Assembly: GCF_003967355.1 (NCBI RefSeq)
Contig: NZ_BIFH01000053.1
Span: forward strand, 1-64,000
Origin: Embleya hyalina
GTDB lineage: Bacteria > Actinomycetota > Actinomycetes > Streptomycetales > Streptomycetaceae
DNA length: 64,000 nt
Direction: 5' to 3'
In this document: positions 26,493 to 35,924 of the stretch, in pieces
Position numbering within the stretch: the first letter of the stretch is position 1
How the letters are laid out: every line of letters begins with the position of its first letter
Program-made: the position numbers and the translations under genes
Notes under the pieces: generated by a model
What the model was told of the DNA's origin: nothing
Seen by the model: only the letters and a program-made list of their open reading frames with translations
The model's database searches: none

Positions 26493-27836
26493 ATGCCCAC
26501 CAGGATTGTGTCCACGGTGGCCGGCGACGGCACGGCGGACTTCAAGGACGGTCCGGCCGCGTCGGCGCGATTCCATCGCCCGTTCGGTGTCGCGGTGCAC
26601 AAGGGCAATGGAAACGTCTACGTCGCCGATGCGGACAATCACCGGATCCGGTTGATCTCCAACGGACAGGTGACCACCGTGGCCGGCGACGGCAACCCGG
26701 CTTGGAAGGACGGTCAGGCATCGTCGGCGGAGTTCAGCTGGCCGTTCGGGGTGACGACGCGTTCCGACGGAAATGTCCATGTCGCCGACGGGTGCAACCA
26801 CCGGATCCGGTTGATCTCCAACGGACAGGTGACCACTGCGGCCGGTCCCGACTATGTCTGCGAGCCGAGCGGCTTTCAGGAGGGTCCGGCATCCACCGCC
26901 CGGCTCCACTACCCGTTCGGCGTGGCGGCGGACTCCAAGGGGGACGTCTACGTCGCGGACACCAGCAATCATCGCGTCCGGAAGATCTCGGGAGGTCAGG
27001 TGACGACCGTGGCCGGCGACGGTACACCGGCCTTCGCCGACGGCCCGGCGGCATCCGCCCGGTTCAACAGCCCGATCGGCATCGCCGTCGACGACCACGG
27101 AAAGATCTACGTCGCCGACAGGGACAACCATCGGGTACGGGTGATTGCCGGAGGCCAGGTGACCACCGTGGCGGGCGATGGCACACCGGCCTACAAGGAC
27201 GGGCCGGTCGCGTCCGCCCGGTTCCACAGCCCGTGCGGCGTCGCCGTCGACACCGACGGAATCCTCTATGTCGGCGACTCGCAGAACCATCGGCTGCGCA
27301 TGATCTCCGCCGGCCAGGTGACGACCGTGGCCGGTCCCGTCACGGATGTCGGCGACGTGGCCGGGTTCCAGGACGGCGACGCGTCGTCGGCCCGGTTCAG
27401 CGGCCCGTGGGGTGTGGTCGTGGACGGCAAGGGCAACATCTACGTTGCCGACAGCGGCAACCATCGTGTTCGGATGGTGTCCGTCGCCCCGAAACCGGTG
27501 ACATATCTCGTGGTGCCCGATGGCGACGACGACTACCGCGACGCGGACCCGAACAAGGAACTCCTGCCGCGACTGCGAGTGGTGGCCCAGGACAAGAGCG
27601 GCGGCCCCGTGCCCGGTGCCGAGGTGACGTTCACCATCCGCCCCGCCACGGCCACCTCCGCCTTCCCGGACCACCGGTCGTCCTGCGTCGTACCGAGCAC
27701 CGACTCGAACGGCATCGCCACCGCCGACGTCCTGACCGCCGGCCCCGCCCCCGGCGACCTGAAGGTCGAGGCCACGGCAGCGGAGGACAAGGCGTCCTTC
27801 GTCTTCCACGTCAAAGTCAACGGGGCGAAGAAATAG
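26493..27836 (+). CDS. NHL-repeat propeller with C-terminal Ig-like domain (2)
   Basis: This is a 447-residue protein with ATG at 26493 and GAGGAG seven bases before. Six NHL blades recur with cores VYVADADNHRIRLISNG, VADGCNHRIRLISNGQ, VYVADTSNHRVRKISGG and similar. Each is followed by QVTTVAGDGTPAF[KA]DGPAASARF. A C-terminal Ig-like domain reads PGAEVTFTIRP, then a TADVLTAGPAPGD strand and a final KASFVFHVKV. Blade number, linker and Ig domain match the divergent copy at 24756, so the two are duplicates that have diverged. There is no secretion signal. Confidence 0.75.
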   Translation: MPTRIVSTVAGDGTADFKDGPAASARFHRPFGVAVHKGNGNVYVADADNHRIRLISNGQVTTVAGDGNPAWKDGQASSAEFSWPFGVTTRSDGNVHVADGCNHRIRLISNGQVTTAAGPDYVCEPSGFQEGPASTARLHYPFGVAADSKGDVYVADTSNHRVRKISGGQVTTVAGDGTPAFADGPAASARFNSPIGIAVDDHGKIYVADRDNHRVRVIAGGQVTTVAGDGTPAYKDGPVASARFHSPCGVAVDTDGILYVGDSQNHRLRMISAGQVTTVAGPVTDVGDVAGFQDGDASSARFSGPWGVVVDGKGNIYVADSGNHRVRMVSVAPKPVTYLVVPDGDDDYRDADPNKELLPRLRVVAQDKSGGPVPGAEVTFTIRPATATSAFPDHRSSCVVPSTDSNGIATADVLTAGPAPGDLKVEATAAEDKASFVFHVKVNGAKK

Positions 27837-28111
27837 CCCGGTTCGCTTTCGTGTGGTACCCCGCGCCGCACGACCACGGCGGACATAGCCCACTCCGACC
27901 GGGCGACGTGTCGGTTCACGACCGCCGGTTCGGGCATCCGCACGTCGTCCCCGAAGAGCACCCGGCAGGAGCAGACACCAGTGATGCCACGCCACGCCGA
28001 CCCACCCGCCCGCGCCCCGGGAGAACCGATCGGCGCCGCCGAGCCCGCGCACCACGTCCGCCGCTTCGCACGCCTCACCTCCCGTACCCCGGCGCCGCGC
28101 GGACCGTCGTC
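27837..28111. other. Gap between the NHL and DUF4255 genes
   Basis: In this 275-base spacer the plus-strand frame of the DUF4255 gene stays open but is Arg/Pro noise, so I do not extend the gene into it. No gene is seen. Confidence 0.35.
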
Positions 28112-29098
28112 GTGAGCGACCTGCCGCCGCCCGTCACCATCGACATGGTCGACTTCTCCCTCGCCTACCTCATGGCGGGAAACCCGACACTGCGCGGGGC
28201 CGAACTCTCGCTCGGCGCGCCCGACTCCTCACCGCCGAGCCGCCCACTGGTGAACATGTTCCTCTACCGCATTCGCGAGGACACCCGGCGACGCCAGGCC
28301 GGAGTCGTCCACCTCAACACCCGCGAAGCCGACCACCCGCGAACCGTGGAGCCACCTCGATACGCCGAACTCGGCTACATGGTTTCCGTCGCCTCGGCCC
28401 AGATCGACATCGACCCCATGCGACTCGCCACCCTCACCGGCAAGGACTTCCGACCACTCGACAGCCACGCCATGTTCCAGGGCCTGCTGACCGAACTCAC
28501 CACGATCGACGAACTGCCGCTGTACGTCCCCATGGAGGACCGCGCCGCCTACCGATACGGCGTCTCCGTGCCACTGCGCCTCAACCAGCCGTCCGAGGAC
28601 GCTCGCTCGGCCGGCGAACTGTGGTCGGCGCTGAACGTACCCCCGCGTCCCTTCCTGGACCTGGCGGTCACCATCCCGATGCTCCCGGACGAGAGCCGCA
28701 TCGCCACGGGCACCTGGGTGACGGCGGTCGAGTTCGGCATCACCTCCCGCGACGGGATCCTCGCACCGGAGAAGCGGACGCTCACCACCGAACGTATCCC
28801 CGAACCTCTCCTGCACGAGGTGGTTCGGGACTCCGAGAACGGACGGATCCGAATCACGATCGATGGTCGGCTACCGGACAACGCAGCCGGGCTTCGGGCC
28901 TGGATCAGCCGGGATGACGTCCACGTGTCCAACATGACGATCTCGCTGTCGGACAAGGGCGATCGGCGCTTCGTCGCCGTTGGCGTCCATCCTGCCGACA
29001 ACCTCGAGTACACGATGCACATCGTGGGGGTCGACGAGACGAACTCCCGATCCGACAGGGTCTACATCGGCTCGGAGAAGATTCTCCGTGTGACGTGA
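28112..29098 (+). CDS. DUF4255 (Pvc16 N-terminal-like) tail cap protein
   Basis: This is a 328-residue protein. I take GTG 28112 (VSDLPPPVTIDMVDFSLAYL) although the ribosome site is weak. Residues 1-190 show the DUF4255/Pvc16 N-domain pattern: SRPLVNMFLYRIREDT, then PRYAELGYMVSVASAQIDID and LPLYVPMEDRAAYRYGVSVP. The C-terminus is a beta-rich extension. Proteins of this family cap the tube/sheath end in eCIS. The stop overlaps the ATPase start by four bases, and the ATPase-next-to-cap order is conserved in these systems. Confidence 0.8.
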   Translation: MSDLPPPVTIDMVDFSLAYLMAGNPTLRGAELSLGAPDSSPPSRPLVNMFLYRIREDTRRRQAGVVHLNTREADHPRTVEPPRYAELGYMVSVASAQIDIDPMRLATLTGKDFRPLDSHAMFQGLLTELTTIDELPLYVPMEDRAAYRYGVSVPLRLNQPSEDARSAGELWSALNVPPRPFLDLAVTIPMLPDESRIATGTWVTAVEFGITSRDGILAPEKRTLTTERIPEPLLHEVVRDSENGRIRITIDGRLPDNAAGLRAWISRDDVHVSNMTISLSDKGDRRFVAVGVHPADNLEYTMHIVGVDETNSRSDRVYIGSEKILRVT

Positions 29099-31419
29099 GT
29101 CGGTACCCCCACCCGGCCTCATCCCACCGGACTCGACCGTTGCTCGTCGATCATTCTTTCGCGCTTTGCCTTCGCCCGACCCGCCCGCTCCGACCCGGAA
29201 GACCACTCCACATGGCCGTGTGCGACGACGACTGCCAGGCTCCCTCGAACGACACGACCCCCGACGTCGGGAGCGGGCCGCACCGTACTCCGACGAACCG
29301 GTCCGCATCGGCGGACGAAAGACCCACCCTCGGCAACGGAGGCCGCGAGGTCACGGCGTGCGCGTGCGCTCGAACCGGCTGTCCCGACCCGGAACTCTCC
29401 GCTCGGCTGTTCCAACTGCTGTCCCGACTGGAACATCTCGACATGCCGGTGGACCGAAGGGCGTCTTTCCCTGGGGGCGAGGCCGCGCATTCATCCACCC
29501 TTCCGGCCTCGGTCGATCCGGTGCCCTCCCACAGGCCCGGTGAACGCGCCCTGCGGAACGGGACGGCGACTCCGTCCTCGGGGCGTCTGAGCGCATTGGT
29601 CTCGACGTTCGGCCTGGACGAGCCGGAGATCGCCCTCTTGATCGTCGCGCTGGCTCCCGACGTCGACATTCGCTTTCGCGACCTGTACGCCCGACTCGAC
29701 GGCCCGCACACGCCCGGCGGACGGGTCACCACGGGAACCGCGTTGCGGCTGTGCGGAATCTCCGCCGTCCACGGCATCGCACGCACCGTGCTGTGTCCAT
29801 CCGGTCGATTGCGATCGGGCGGATTGGTGGAAACGGACGCCGGCACCGGGAACTACCTCGGCCGTCCGCTGTGGGTGCCCGACAGAGTCACCTCCCATCT
29901 ACTGGGCCACGACACGCTGTCGGAACGACTGCGCGAAGTCGCGGAGCTCGTTCACCTCACCGCCGACCCGGCGCTGCCCGAGGGCGGTGTCCTGGACGAA
30001 ACCGTGCGCACGGTCGCGAGCCTGCTCACCGACGGACACCCGGTCTACGTGCGCGACACCGACGCATCGGACCTGGCGGAACCGGCCGCGCGCGCCGCGC
30101 TGGCCCGTGTCGGCAAAAGCGACGAGGTATTGCACTTGCGACTGGACCGAATGCCCTCGGGACCGGACGGCGACGCGCTCCTGACCGCCGTAGTGGTGGA
30201 GTGTCGCCTGCGCGGCTGTGGGCTGCTCGTGGGGCCTGTTCCCGAGCCACCCCCGGACACGAGCCGACTGATCGACGCTCCCGTCCCCGTCGTGGTGTTC
30301 GGTCGGCTTCCTTGGCCTCACCACGACCGTGCGCGTCCGCTCGTGGTCGACTGTCCCCGGCTGGACGTGCCCACCCGCATGCACCTGTGGCGCGCGGCCC
30401 TCAGCGAAAACCGCGACTTTGTCGCACGTCCCGAGCTCATGGACGCGCTTGCACGGGAGATGGCTCCCCGCCGCCTGTCCCCACGACAGATCCGGGCCGC
30501 GGTCCACGATTGCGCGCGCCACGCGCGGGCACGTCGGGTACGACCGGGCGCGGACGAACTGCGCGCCGCCGCAACCCACGCGCGAGGTCGCGACTCCCTC
30601 GGTGGCCTCACCCGGCTCGTCCGACCCGACCGGCGGTGGACGGATCTCGTGCTGCCGTGTGAGCCCCTGGAACAACTGCGCGACCTGATCCGGCGAGCGC
30701 GACACCGCGACCTCGTTCTCAACGAATGGGCCATGCGCCCGGGTGGTGGACGCGGACACGGCGTCACGGCTCTCTTCAGCGGACCGTCGGGAACCGGCAA
30801 GACGCTGGCGGCTGAGGTGCTCGCCCACGATCTGGGCGTTGATCTGCATGTGATCGACCTGTCGACCGTGGTGGACAAGTACATCGGTGAGACCGAGAAA
30901 CGCCTGGAGCGTCTGTTCACGGCGGCCGCCGACGTCGATGCCCTTTTGCTGTTCGACGAGGCCGACGCCCTCTTCGGAAAACGCACCGCGGTCAAGGACG
31001 CTCACGACCGCTACGCCAACATCGAGACCGCCTACCTTTTGCAGCGTTTGGAGGCCTTCGACGGAGTCGCGGTGCTCACCACCAACTTCCACGGCAACGT
31101 CGATCCCGCCTTCACCCGCCGCCTCGACCACGTCGTCCACTTCCCGGCCCCGGACGCCGAGCAACGCCGCACCCTATGGGACGTCGCCCTGGGCACCGTT
31201 CTTCCCCGCGCCGAGGATATCGACCTGGATCGACTCGCCGACGTCTTCGATCTGACCGGCGGCGACATCCACTGCTGCGCCGTGTCCGCCGCATACCGGG
31301 CCGCGGTGGAGCGGCGTCCCGTGACCATGGGCGACCTGATCGCCGCGACCCGGGCGGAAATGCGCAAGCTCGGCCGCCTCGTCGACGAGGCGGTCTTCAC
31401 CGATCCGACCGGTAGGTAG
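29095..31419 (+). CDS. AAA+ ATPase of the injection system (Afp15/Pvc15-like)
   Basis: This is a 774-residue protein. GTG 29095 gives a GTGA overlap with the cap gene; ATG 29212 is an alternative because the first 39 residues look unstructured. Residues about 90-540 are the long N-terminal region of this family. The AAA+ core has Walker A GPSGTGKT (about 563-570), Walker B LLLFDEADALF (about 615-625), a RLDHVVHFPAPD sensor/arginine region and a C-terminal lid. Such ATPases are needed for particle assembly or cargo loading in eCIS. Confidence 0.85.
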   Translation: MSRYPHPASSHRTRPLLVDHSFALCLRPTRPLRPGRPLHMAVCDDDCQAPSNDTTPDVGSGPHRTPTNRSASADERPTLGNGGREVTACACARTGCPDPELSARLFQLLSRLEHLDMPVDRRASFPGGEAAHSSTLPASVDPVPSHRPGERALRNGTATPSSGRLSALVSTFGLDEPEIALLIVALAPDVDIRFRDLYARLDGPHTPGGRVTTGTALRLCGISAVHGIARTVLCPSGRLRSGGLVETDAGTGNYLGRPLWVPDRVTSHLLGHDTLSERLREVAELVHLTADPALPEGGVLDETVRTVASLLTDGHPVYVRDTDASDLAEPAARAALARVGKSDEVLHLRLDRMPSGPDGDALLTAVVVECRLRGCGLLVGPVPEPPPDTSRLIDAPVPVVVFGRLPWPHHDRARPLVVDCPRLDVPTRMHLWRAALSENRDFVARPELMDALAREMAPRRLSPRQIRAAVHDCARHARARRVRPGADELRAAATHARGRDSLGGLTRLVRPDRRWTDLVLPCEPLEQLRDLIRRARHRDLVLNEWAMRPGGGRGHGVTALFSGPSGTGKTLAAEVLAHDLGVDLHVIDLSTVVDKYIGETEKRLERLFTAAADVDALLLFDEADALFGKRTAVKDAHDRYANIETAYLLQRLEAFDGVAVLTTNFHGNVDPAFTRRLDHVVHFPAPDAEQRRTLWDVALGTVLPRAEDIDLDRLADVFDLTGGDIHCCAVSAAYRAAVERRPVTMGDLIAATRAEMRKLGRLVDEAVFTDPTGR

Positions 31420-31437
31420 ATCGACACATCGCGGTCC

Positions 31438-33264
31438 GTGCCCCTCGACGTGAGCTCCCGGCGCCGGGGGGATCCGCCAATCGTCACCCGAACGCCCGGC
31501 ATGCCACGCGACGTTCCGGTGAAAGCGTTCGTCGGCGGCCGCCCACGCCGCACATGGGGCTTCCCACCACCGCCCGGCTCGGTGCCCGACCGGCGACATC
31601 CGGAGTCTGTAGTGCCAACGAAACGCCGCCTGACCAGCACATCCTCGCAAACCATGCCTTCCTCGACCCGGGGGCCGGAGTCCCGACCACTGGTGTCCCG
31701 GACGCAACCGGCCCGCAGTCCCGAAGCGGACGTTACGACCCGCCCGCCCGAACGAAACCCGGATCCACTTCGGCAGCCGAGTTCCATCCCACCGTCGGCC
31801 TTCGACATCGAGAGCGATCTCGACCTCGTCGAGATGATCCAAACAGAGGTCGACACCGCAAACCTCGGCGTCGACCGGAAAGGTCTGGACGACCTGTTGA
31901 GTCGAAACGCGCTGCGCTCGAACGGGCGGGACGTCCTGTCCCGTCACCACACGGTCACCTCGAAAGCGTCGAAGGGTGCCCAAGGCAGCATCCTCGAGGT
32001 GTGGTTCACATCGCGCGGATCGTTCGTCCCGCTCGGGTACCTCCCGGATACGGACTACAAGTTGGCCGACAAGAACCTCAGGGAAATCGGTACGAAACTG
32101 GCGCTCGAGACGACTACCACCTACAAGGGCGACGTATCGGCCTCAGCCAACGTCCCGTCCGAGGTCAGCCGGGCCCCACTCGCGAGCGGCGGAATCGTGG
32201 CGGGTATCTCCCACGCCCGCAAGCACGGGAGCGAGGACACGACGAAGCAGGCGCGCGAGACGATCGGAGAGGTCAACTATCGCGGAGGCGCCTTCCGTTT
32301 CGCGGTCGAGTACACCCTGCACGTGCGCATCGACGGTGTCCCGGCATCCGGGGTGTGCTCGTGCTTCGGTTGTTGTGTCAACGAGCAGGCGCCGTCGCGG
32401 ACCCTGACCGAGGACGTTCGCCTGACGTTCGCCGTGCCCAAGGACGTCGCCGCACAGCTGATGCACGCCCACAAGGTGCCATCCGATGTGATGTCGCGCT
32501 ACCTCACGAGTGCCAATCCGGCCGCGGTCGGGCCTCGTACGGAACCTCCTCTCGCCCTGCTTCGCGCCTACTTCGCCGGGCGGAACGTACCGAGAGACCT
32601 CGAACAAATGGTCGTCGTCGGCAACGAGCTTCCGGAGGCCCTGGCCGAACGGCTCCTGAGCAAGACCGCGCACACCGAGGAACGCCGGGTGCTGGCCGGC
32701 AAACGCACACCGGCGCAGATGACCCACGCCTTGGCGGCGGAGCGCTACATCCCGCCACAACTGTGGAAGGCGATCGACCGCGGCTACACCATCCCGAACC
32801 TTTTGCTGGACGAAGTGGAAAACGGGGACTCGCCCGTGATCGTTCCCCCGGGTGAGCGAAGCGGGTTCGCGGACATGCCGGGGCGCGCTTCGGGCTCCGA
32901 TACGACGCGTTGGGTCTCGGACATCGACAACCTTCTGAACCTCGTCCTGGACGGGGTATCCGTTCCCGACGCATTCGTGTATGCGGTCCTGAACCGCCAT
33001 GACTTCCCGGAGGATGTGACCCGCACGCTGCGGTTGCGCCAAGGACTGCCGGCCGGGCTGTTGACCAGCCTCATGAACGGCAGCCACATCCCCCCACCCC
33101 TGGCCTCGGCTGTCTACCGGGGCATCGAAGTCGACGACGCCTTGTTCCACGCCGCCGCCGCCAACCCGGACATCGACCCCGCCGTGTGGAGCAAAATTCT
33201 CTCGAACACGGAGGTCCCTCACGGGGAACTCGCCGAACTCGTGAGCGGACGACTCCGATCCTGA
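31438..33264 (+). CDS. Unknown protein with ~14-residue tandem repeats, cargo candidate
   Basis: This is a 608-residue protein; GTG 31438 opens the frame 18 bases after the ATPase, and GTG 31612 is an alternative. Residues 1-125 are Pro/Arg/Ser-rich and probably disordered. Residues about 130-340 form a folded region containing a Cys cluster, CSCFGCC (307-313). From about 345 to 604 the chain is mostly 14-residue units of the form xx(V/I/L)PxxLxxx(L/V)xxG, for example QGLPAGLLTSLMNG, SHIPPPLASAVYRG and TEVPHGELAELVSG. No family is recognised. Its place just after the ATPase and its disordered N-terminus fit an eCIS cargo, but this is inference. Confidence 0.65.
   Translation: MPLDVSSRRRGDPPIVTRTPGMPRDVPVKAFVGGRPRRTWGFPPPPGSVPDRRHPESVVPTKRRLTSTSSQTMPSSTRGPESRPLVSRTQPARSPEADVTTRPPERNPDPLRQPSSIPPSAFDIESDLDLVEMIQTEVDTANLGVDRKGLDDLLSRNALRSNGRDVLSRHHTVTSKASKGAQGSILEVWFTSRGSFVPLGYLPDTDYKLADKNLREIGTKLALETTTTYKGDVSASANVPSEVSRAPLASGGIVAGISHARKHGSEDTTKQARETIGEVNYRGGAFRFAVEYTLHVRIDGVPASGVCSCFGCCVNEQAPSRTLTEDVRLTFAVPKDVAAQLMHAHKVPSDVMSRYLTSANPAAVGPRTEPPLALLRAYFAGRNVPRDLEQMVVVGNELPEALAERLLSKTAHTEERRVLAGKRTPAQMTHALAAERYIPPQLWKAIDRGYTIPNLLLDEVENGDSPVIVPPGERSGFADMPGRASGSDTTRWVSDIDNLLNLVLDGVSVPDAFVYAVLNRHDFPEDVTRTLRLRQGLPAGLLTSLMNGSHIPPPLASAVYRGIEVDDALFHAAAANPDIDPAVWSKILSNTEVPHGELAELVSGRLRS
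32470..33252 (+). repeat. About 14-codon tandem repeats in the last cluster gene
   Basis: At least twelve degenerate 42-base units encode xx(V/I/L/F)(P/D)xx(L/V)xxx(L/V)xx(G/N/R). Seven run uninterrupted at the end (starting VSVPDAFVYAVLNR). An earlier block (HKVPSDVMSRYLTS to YTIPNLLLDEVENG) is separated from it by a Gly/Ser/Pro-rich linker. Confidence 0.7.
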
Positions 33265-33345
33265 TCGAGGCTCGCCCCTGGCGACCACCGCGGATGCCGA
33301 CCGCTTGGTGGCCGGGGTTCCGGTGGCGAGAAATCGCGATGCTCC
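33265..33345 (+). terminator. Possible end-of-operon hairpin
   Basis: Just after the last cluster gene, CCCCTGGCGACCACC and GGTGGCCGGGG are imperfectly complementary around an 18-base loop, a plausible rho-independent-like hairpin without a T tract. Confidence 0.3.
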
Positions 33346-33564
33346 GTGGGGGTGAATGTGGCTCGAATTTTCGATGCCGAGCAACAGAATGGAGGCACTT
33401 ACATGACGTGTGTGCTCGGCGGTCAGTCGAATGCGGACGGGTACGGTCGCCTCGGGAAGCGGTGCGGACCCTCCCACGACCTCACGGGCAACGCGGTCGT
33501 CCGGTCCACCGCCGCTCCCGCCATCGACAATCTGTCAATGGCCTCTGAGTCCTCCCTGCTTGTG

Positions 33565-33792
33565 AGGCCCGGGGACATGCTTGACAGTTTGGTTCCGCAA
33601 CATGTTTGACGGCGTCTCGCGTGATGCTTGACGGTTCCAGGTGATGGTTGACGGTCAGCGCGAGGCGATGAAGCGGATCATGGGCCGGTCCTTGCGCGGG
33701 TGTGTGGAGATTTCGACCTCGCCGTCGAGAACGCGGAAGCAGGTCTCCTCGACGACGACGGTGACGGTCTTGCCGGCACAGGCAACTTCGGC
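33565..33792 (-). mobile_element. IS481-type transposase 3' end with terminal repeats
   Basis: The minus strand from 33792 to a TGA at 33655 reads AEVACAGKTVTVVVEETCFR and on to a HPRKDRPMIRFIASR end. This is the C-terminal tail of IS481/Mu-type integrase-core transposases. Beyond the stop lie four copies of ATGNTTGAC (33577, 33602, 33624, 33644), the repeated motif typical of the outer end of such elements. Everything upstream of residue 45 from the end is missing, so this is a dead remnant. Confidence 0.65.
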
Positions 33793-33908
33793 TCGCGAAG
33801 CAGCCGATTCACTGCGGACTCCTGCGGGATGGCCGACTGGACGGCCAGCGTCGGTCCCGTCCGGCGCGGCCCGCCCGGGCCCGCCACCACCACCGGGAGT
33901 TCACGCTA

Positions 33909-34092
33909 TGAGCCCGCTGCAGATCGTGTCCCTGCCGCTCGCCCTGTCCGCCGCCCTCAACCTCGCCGTCGCCGCCGGCCTGCTCGCCCACCGATCCGGT
34001 GCCGGCATTCCCCAGGCGACCCTCACCGGCGCCGCGGCGCCGCAGCCACCGGCCCGGCCGTCTACCTCTCCGCCGTCGCCGCCTACCGATGA
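33909..34092 (+). pseudogene. Small hydrophobic mobile-element protein, frameshifted
   Basis: The ATG at 33909 opens SPLQIVSLPLALSAALNLAV, then AAGLLAHRSGAGIPQATLTG, a single membrane segment. Near 34035 the sensible reading changes frame to ATGPAVYLSAVAAYR and a stop at 34092. I recognise this as the short membrane protein common near replication and transfer genes of Streptomyces integrative elements. One base is missing or added. Confidence 0.45.
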
Positions 34093-34760
34093 CCCGACAC
34101 CCCCCACCCGCCCCGCTCCGGACCGACTCGGCCCGTCGACAACGGCCCTGTACACACACGACTTCGGCCATCAGTGCAGCCGACCTCGGAAACCGACACG
34201 AACGATCCTCAAAAGGTCTTAGCGTTCAAAACCCCTTCAAAAACCCGAGTTCGTCAACAACCCACGACGACGGATCATTGAGTGCCGCGATGCCCCGTGG
34301 ACATCGCACTCGACGCCGCGAACCCCGACGACCCGCTGACCTCGTGGCCACGCACGCCGAGCGACATCCGCATCGGCGCCGGGGTCAGCACCGGCGGGCA
34401 ACGACTCGACCGACAACTCCACACGCGGGTTCGGGGCCCGGTCGTCGCCCGAGTCGTCGTTCGGCCGGGGAACCGATCGGGCGCCGGCGCGCCATGCAGG
34501 ACCCGACGCGGGCACTCGAACGACCGGCCCCGCAGGTGCCGTTCACCGATCGGACGGAGCGGCGCCGACAACAGTCGGGCATCGGGATGCCCCGAAACGG
34601 TTTGTCACGGGGTCGGGCGTCGAGGATGATCGCCTCGTGACCACCAGAAAGGGCCATGCCGTCTAGGCGCCCCGCTCCGCTCCCCGCCGCTCGCGCCCCG
34701 CCGACCGCCGCCCATCGCAGCGTCCGACGGCCGTGAACATCCACCCGGGAGAGCCCGCCC
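34093..34760. other. No gene seen
   Basis: Open frames here are compositional and none has a start, a ribosome site and protein-like sequence. It is probably decayed DNA. Confidence 0.4.
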
Positions 34761-35627
34761 ATGCAAGAGACCGCCCTCGTTCCCTACGCCCACCTGCCCC
34801 GAGCGCACCACGACCGCCACGTCCTGACCAGTACCGTCGACGTCCACGGCGTCGCCCACTGGCTGCTCGCCGAATCCGCCCCGCAGCCCGGCGGTGATCT
34901 CCCGCCGTTCGACGCCCTGGTCGTCTCCGTCCACCCGGACGACACCGTCGAACTCACCGAACTGAGCGCCGTGCGCCCCCGTTGGCCGCGGTTGGACCGC
35001 CTGCCCGACGGCGGCTTCGTCGTCGCCGCGTCCCGCGCCCGCCGCGACGAGGACGCCAACCAGGTCCAGATCTTCGACGCACTCGGCCGCGAGACCACAT
35101 CGTTCTCCGTCGGGGACGCCATCGAACACCTGCTCGTGGACGAGAGCGGCCACCTCTGGGTCGCACACTTCGACGAGAACCCGGACGGAATCCGCCGCTG
35201 GAGCGCCACGGGCCGGCTCGCCTGGACGTCGGACGACGCCCGCATCCCCGGCCTGTTCGACTGCTACGCCCTGAACGTGTCGGGCACCACGGCCTGGGCC
35301 TGCCCGTACACGGACTTCCCGCTCGTCGAGATACGCCCCGACCGCACCGACCGGCCCGTGAGGGTGTGGTCGAACCGCGTCCGGGGCGCCACGGCGGTGG
35401 CCGTCCACGGCGACCGGGTTGCCTTCTACGGCGGTTACGGCGACGAGCGGGACCGACTCGCCCACGGAAGGCTCACCGAAGCGTCCGTCGAGCCGACGGA
35501 CGTCGGCCTGCTCACCCAGCCCGACGGCTCCGCCCCCGGCCCCCGACGCGTCGTCGGCCGAGGAAGCAGGATCCACGTCCAGGCCGAGCCGTTCACCGCA
35601 TGGGGCGTATTCGACCTCGGCGGCTGA
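34761..35627 (+). CDS. Hypothetical WD/propeller-like protein
   Basis: This is a 288-residue protein with ATG at 34761 and GGGAG ahead. It is intact, with strong codon bias. Segments such as LDRLPDGGFVVAASRAR, EHLLVDESGHLWVAHFDEN and ATAVAVHGDRVAFYGGYGDE look like beta-propeller blades. The type is a common soluble hypothetical protein of Streptomyces. There is no signal peptide or known active site. Confidence 0.65.
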   Translation: MQETALVPYAHLPRAHHDRHVLTSTVDVHGVAHWLLAESAPQPGGDLPPFDALVVSVHPDDTVELTELSAVRPRWPRLDRLPDGGFVVAASRARRDEDANQVQIFDALGRETTSFSVGDAIEHLLVDESGHLWVAHFDENPDGIRRWSATGRLAWTSDDARIPGLFDCYALNVSGTTAWACPYTDFPLVEIRPDRTDRPVRVWSNRVRGATAVAVHGDRVAFYGGYGDERDRLAHGRLTEASVEPTDVGLLTQPDGSAPGPRRVVGRGSRIHVQAEPFTAWGVFDLGG

Positions 35628-35924
35628 TATCCGACACCCGGAACCCGGCCGAGCTCCGCATGCCCAGGGCGTGCGGGCCGGGCGGGCCCGGTGAGGTCGC
35701 GAGTCGGTTTCCCACGTGACACTTCGTCGCGCCTTCCCGGCGACTGCGCCTGCCCGGAAGGCGATGCGGACGAACTACCCCCCGCGACGAGTACGGGCCG
35801 GGTAACACGCGACCGGCGCGGTGGACGCGCATCACGACACCGACGTCGGGGGCTCCGGGAGTGGTCGGGGTCGGTGTTTGGGCACCGTGGGAGGTCTGGA
35901 GGGAGCGGAACGCGTTGCCGTGGT

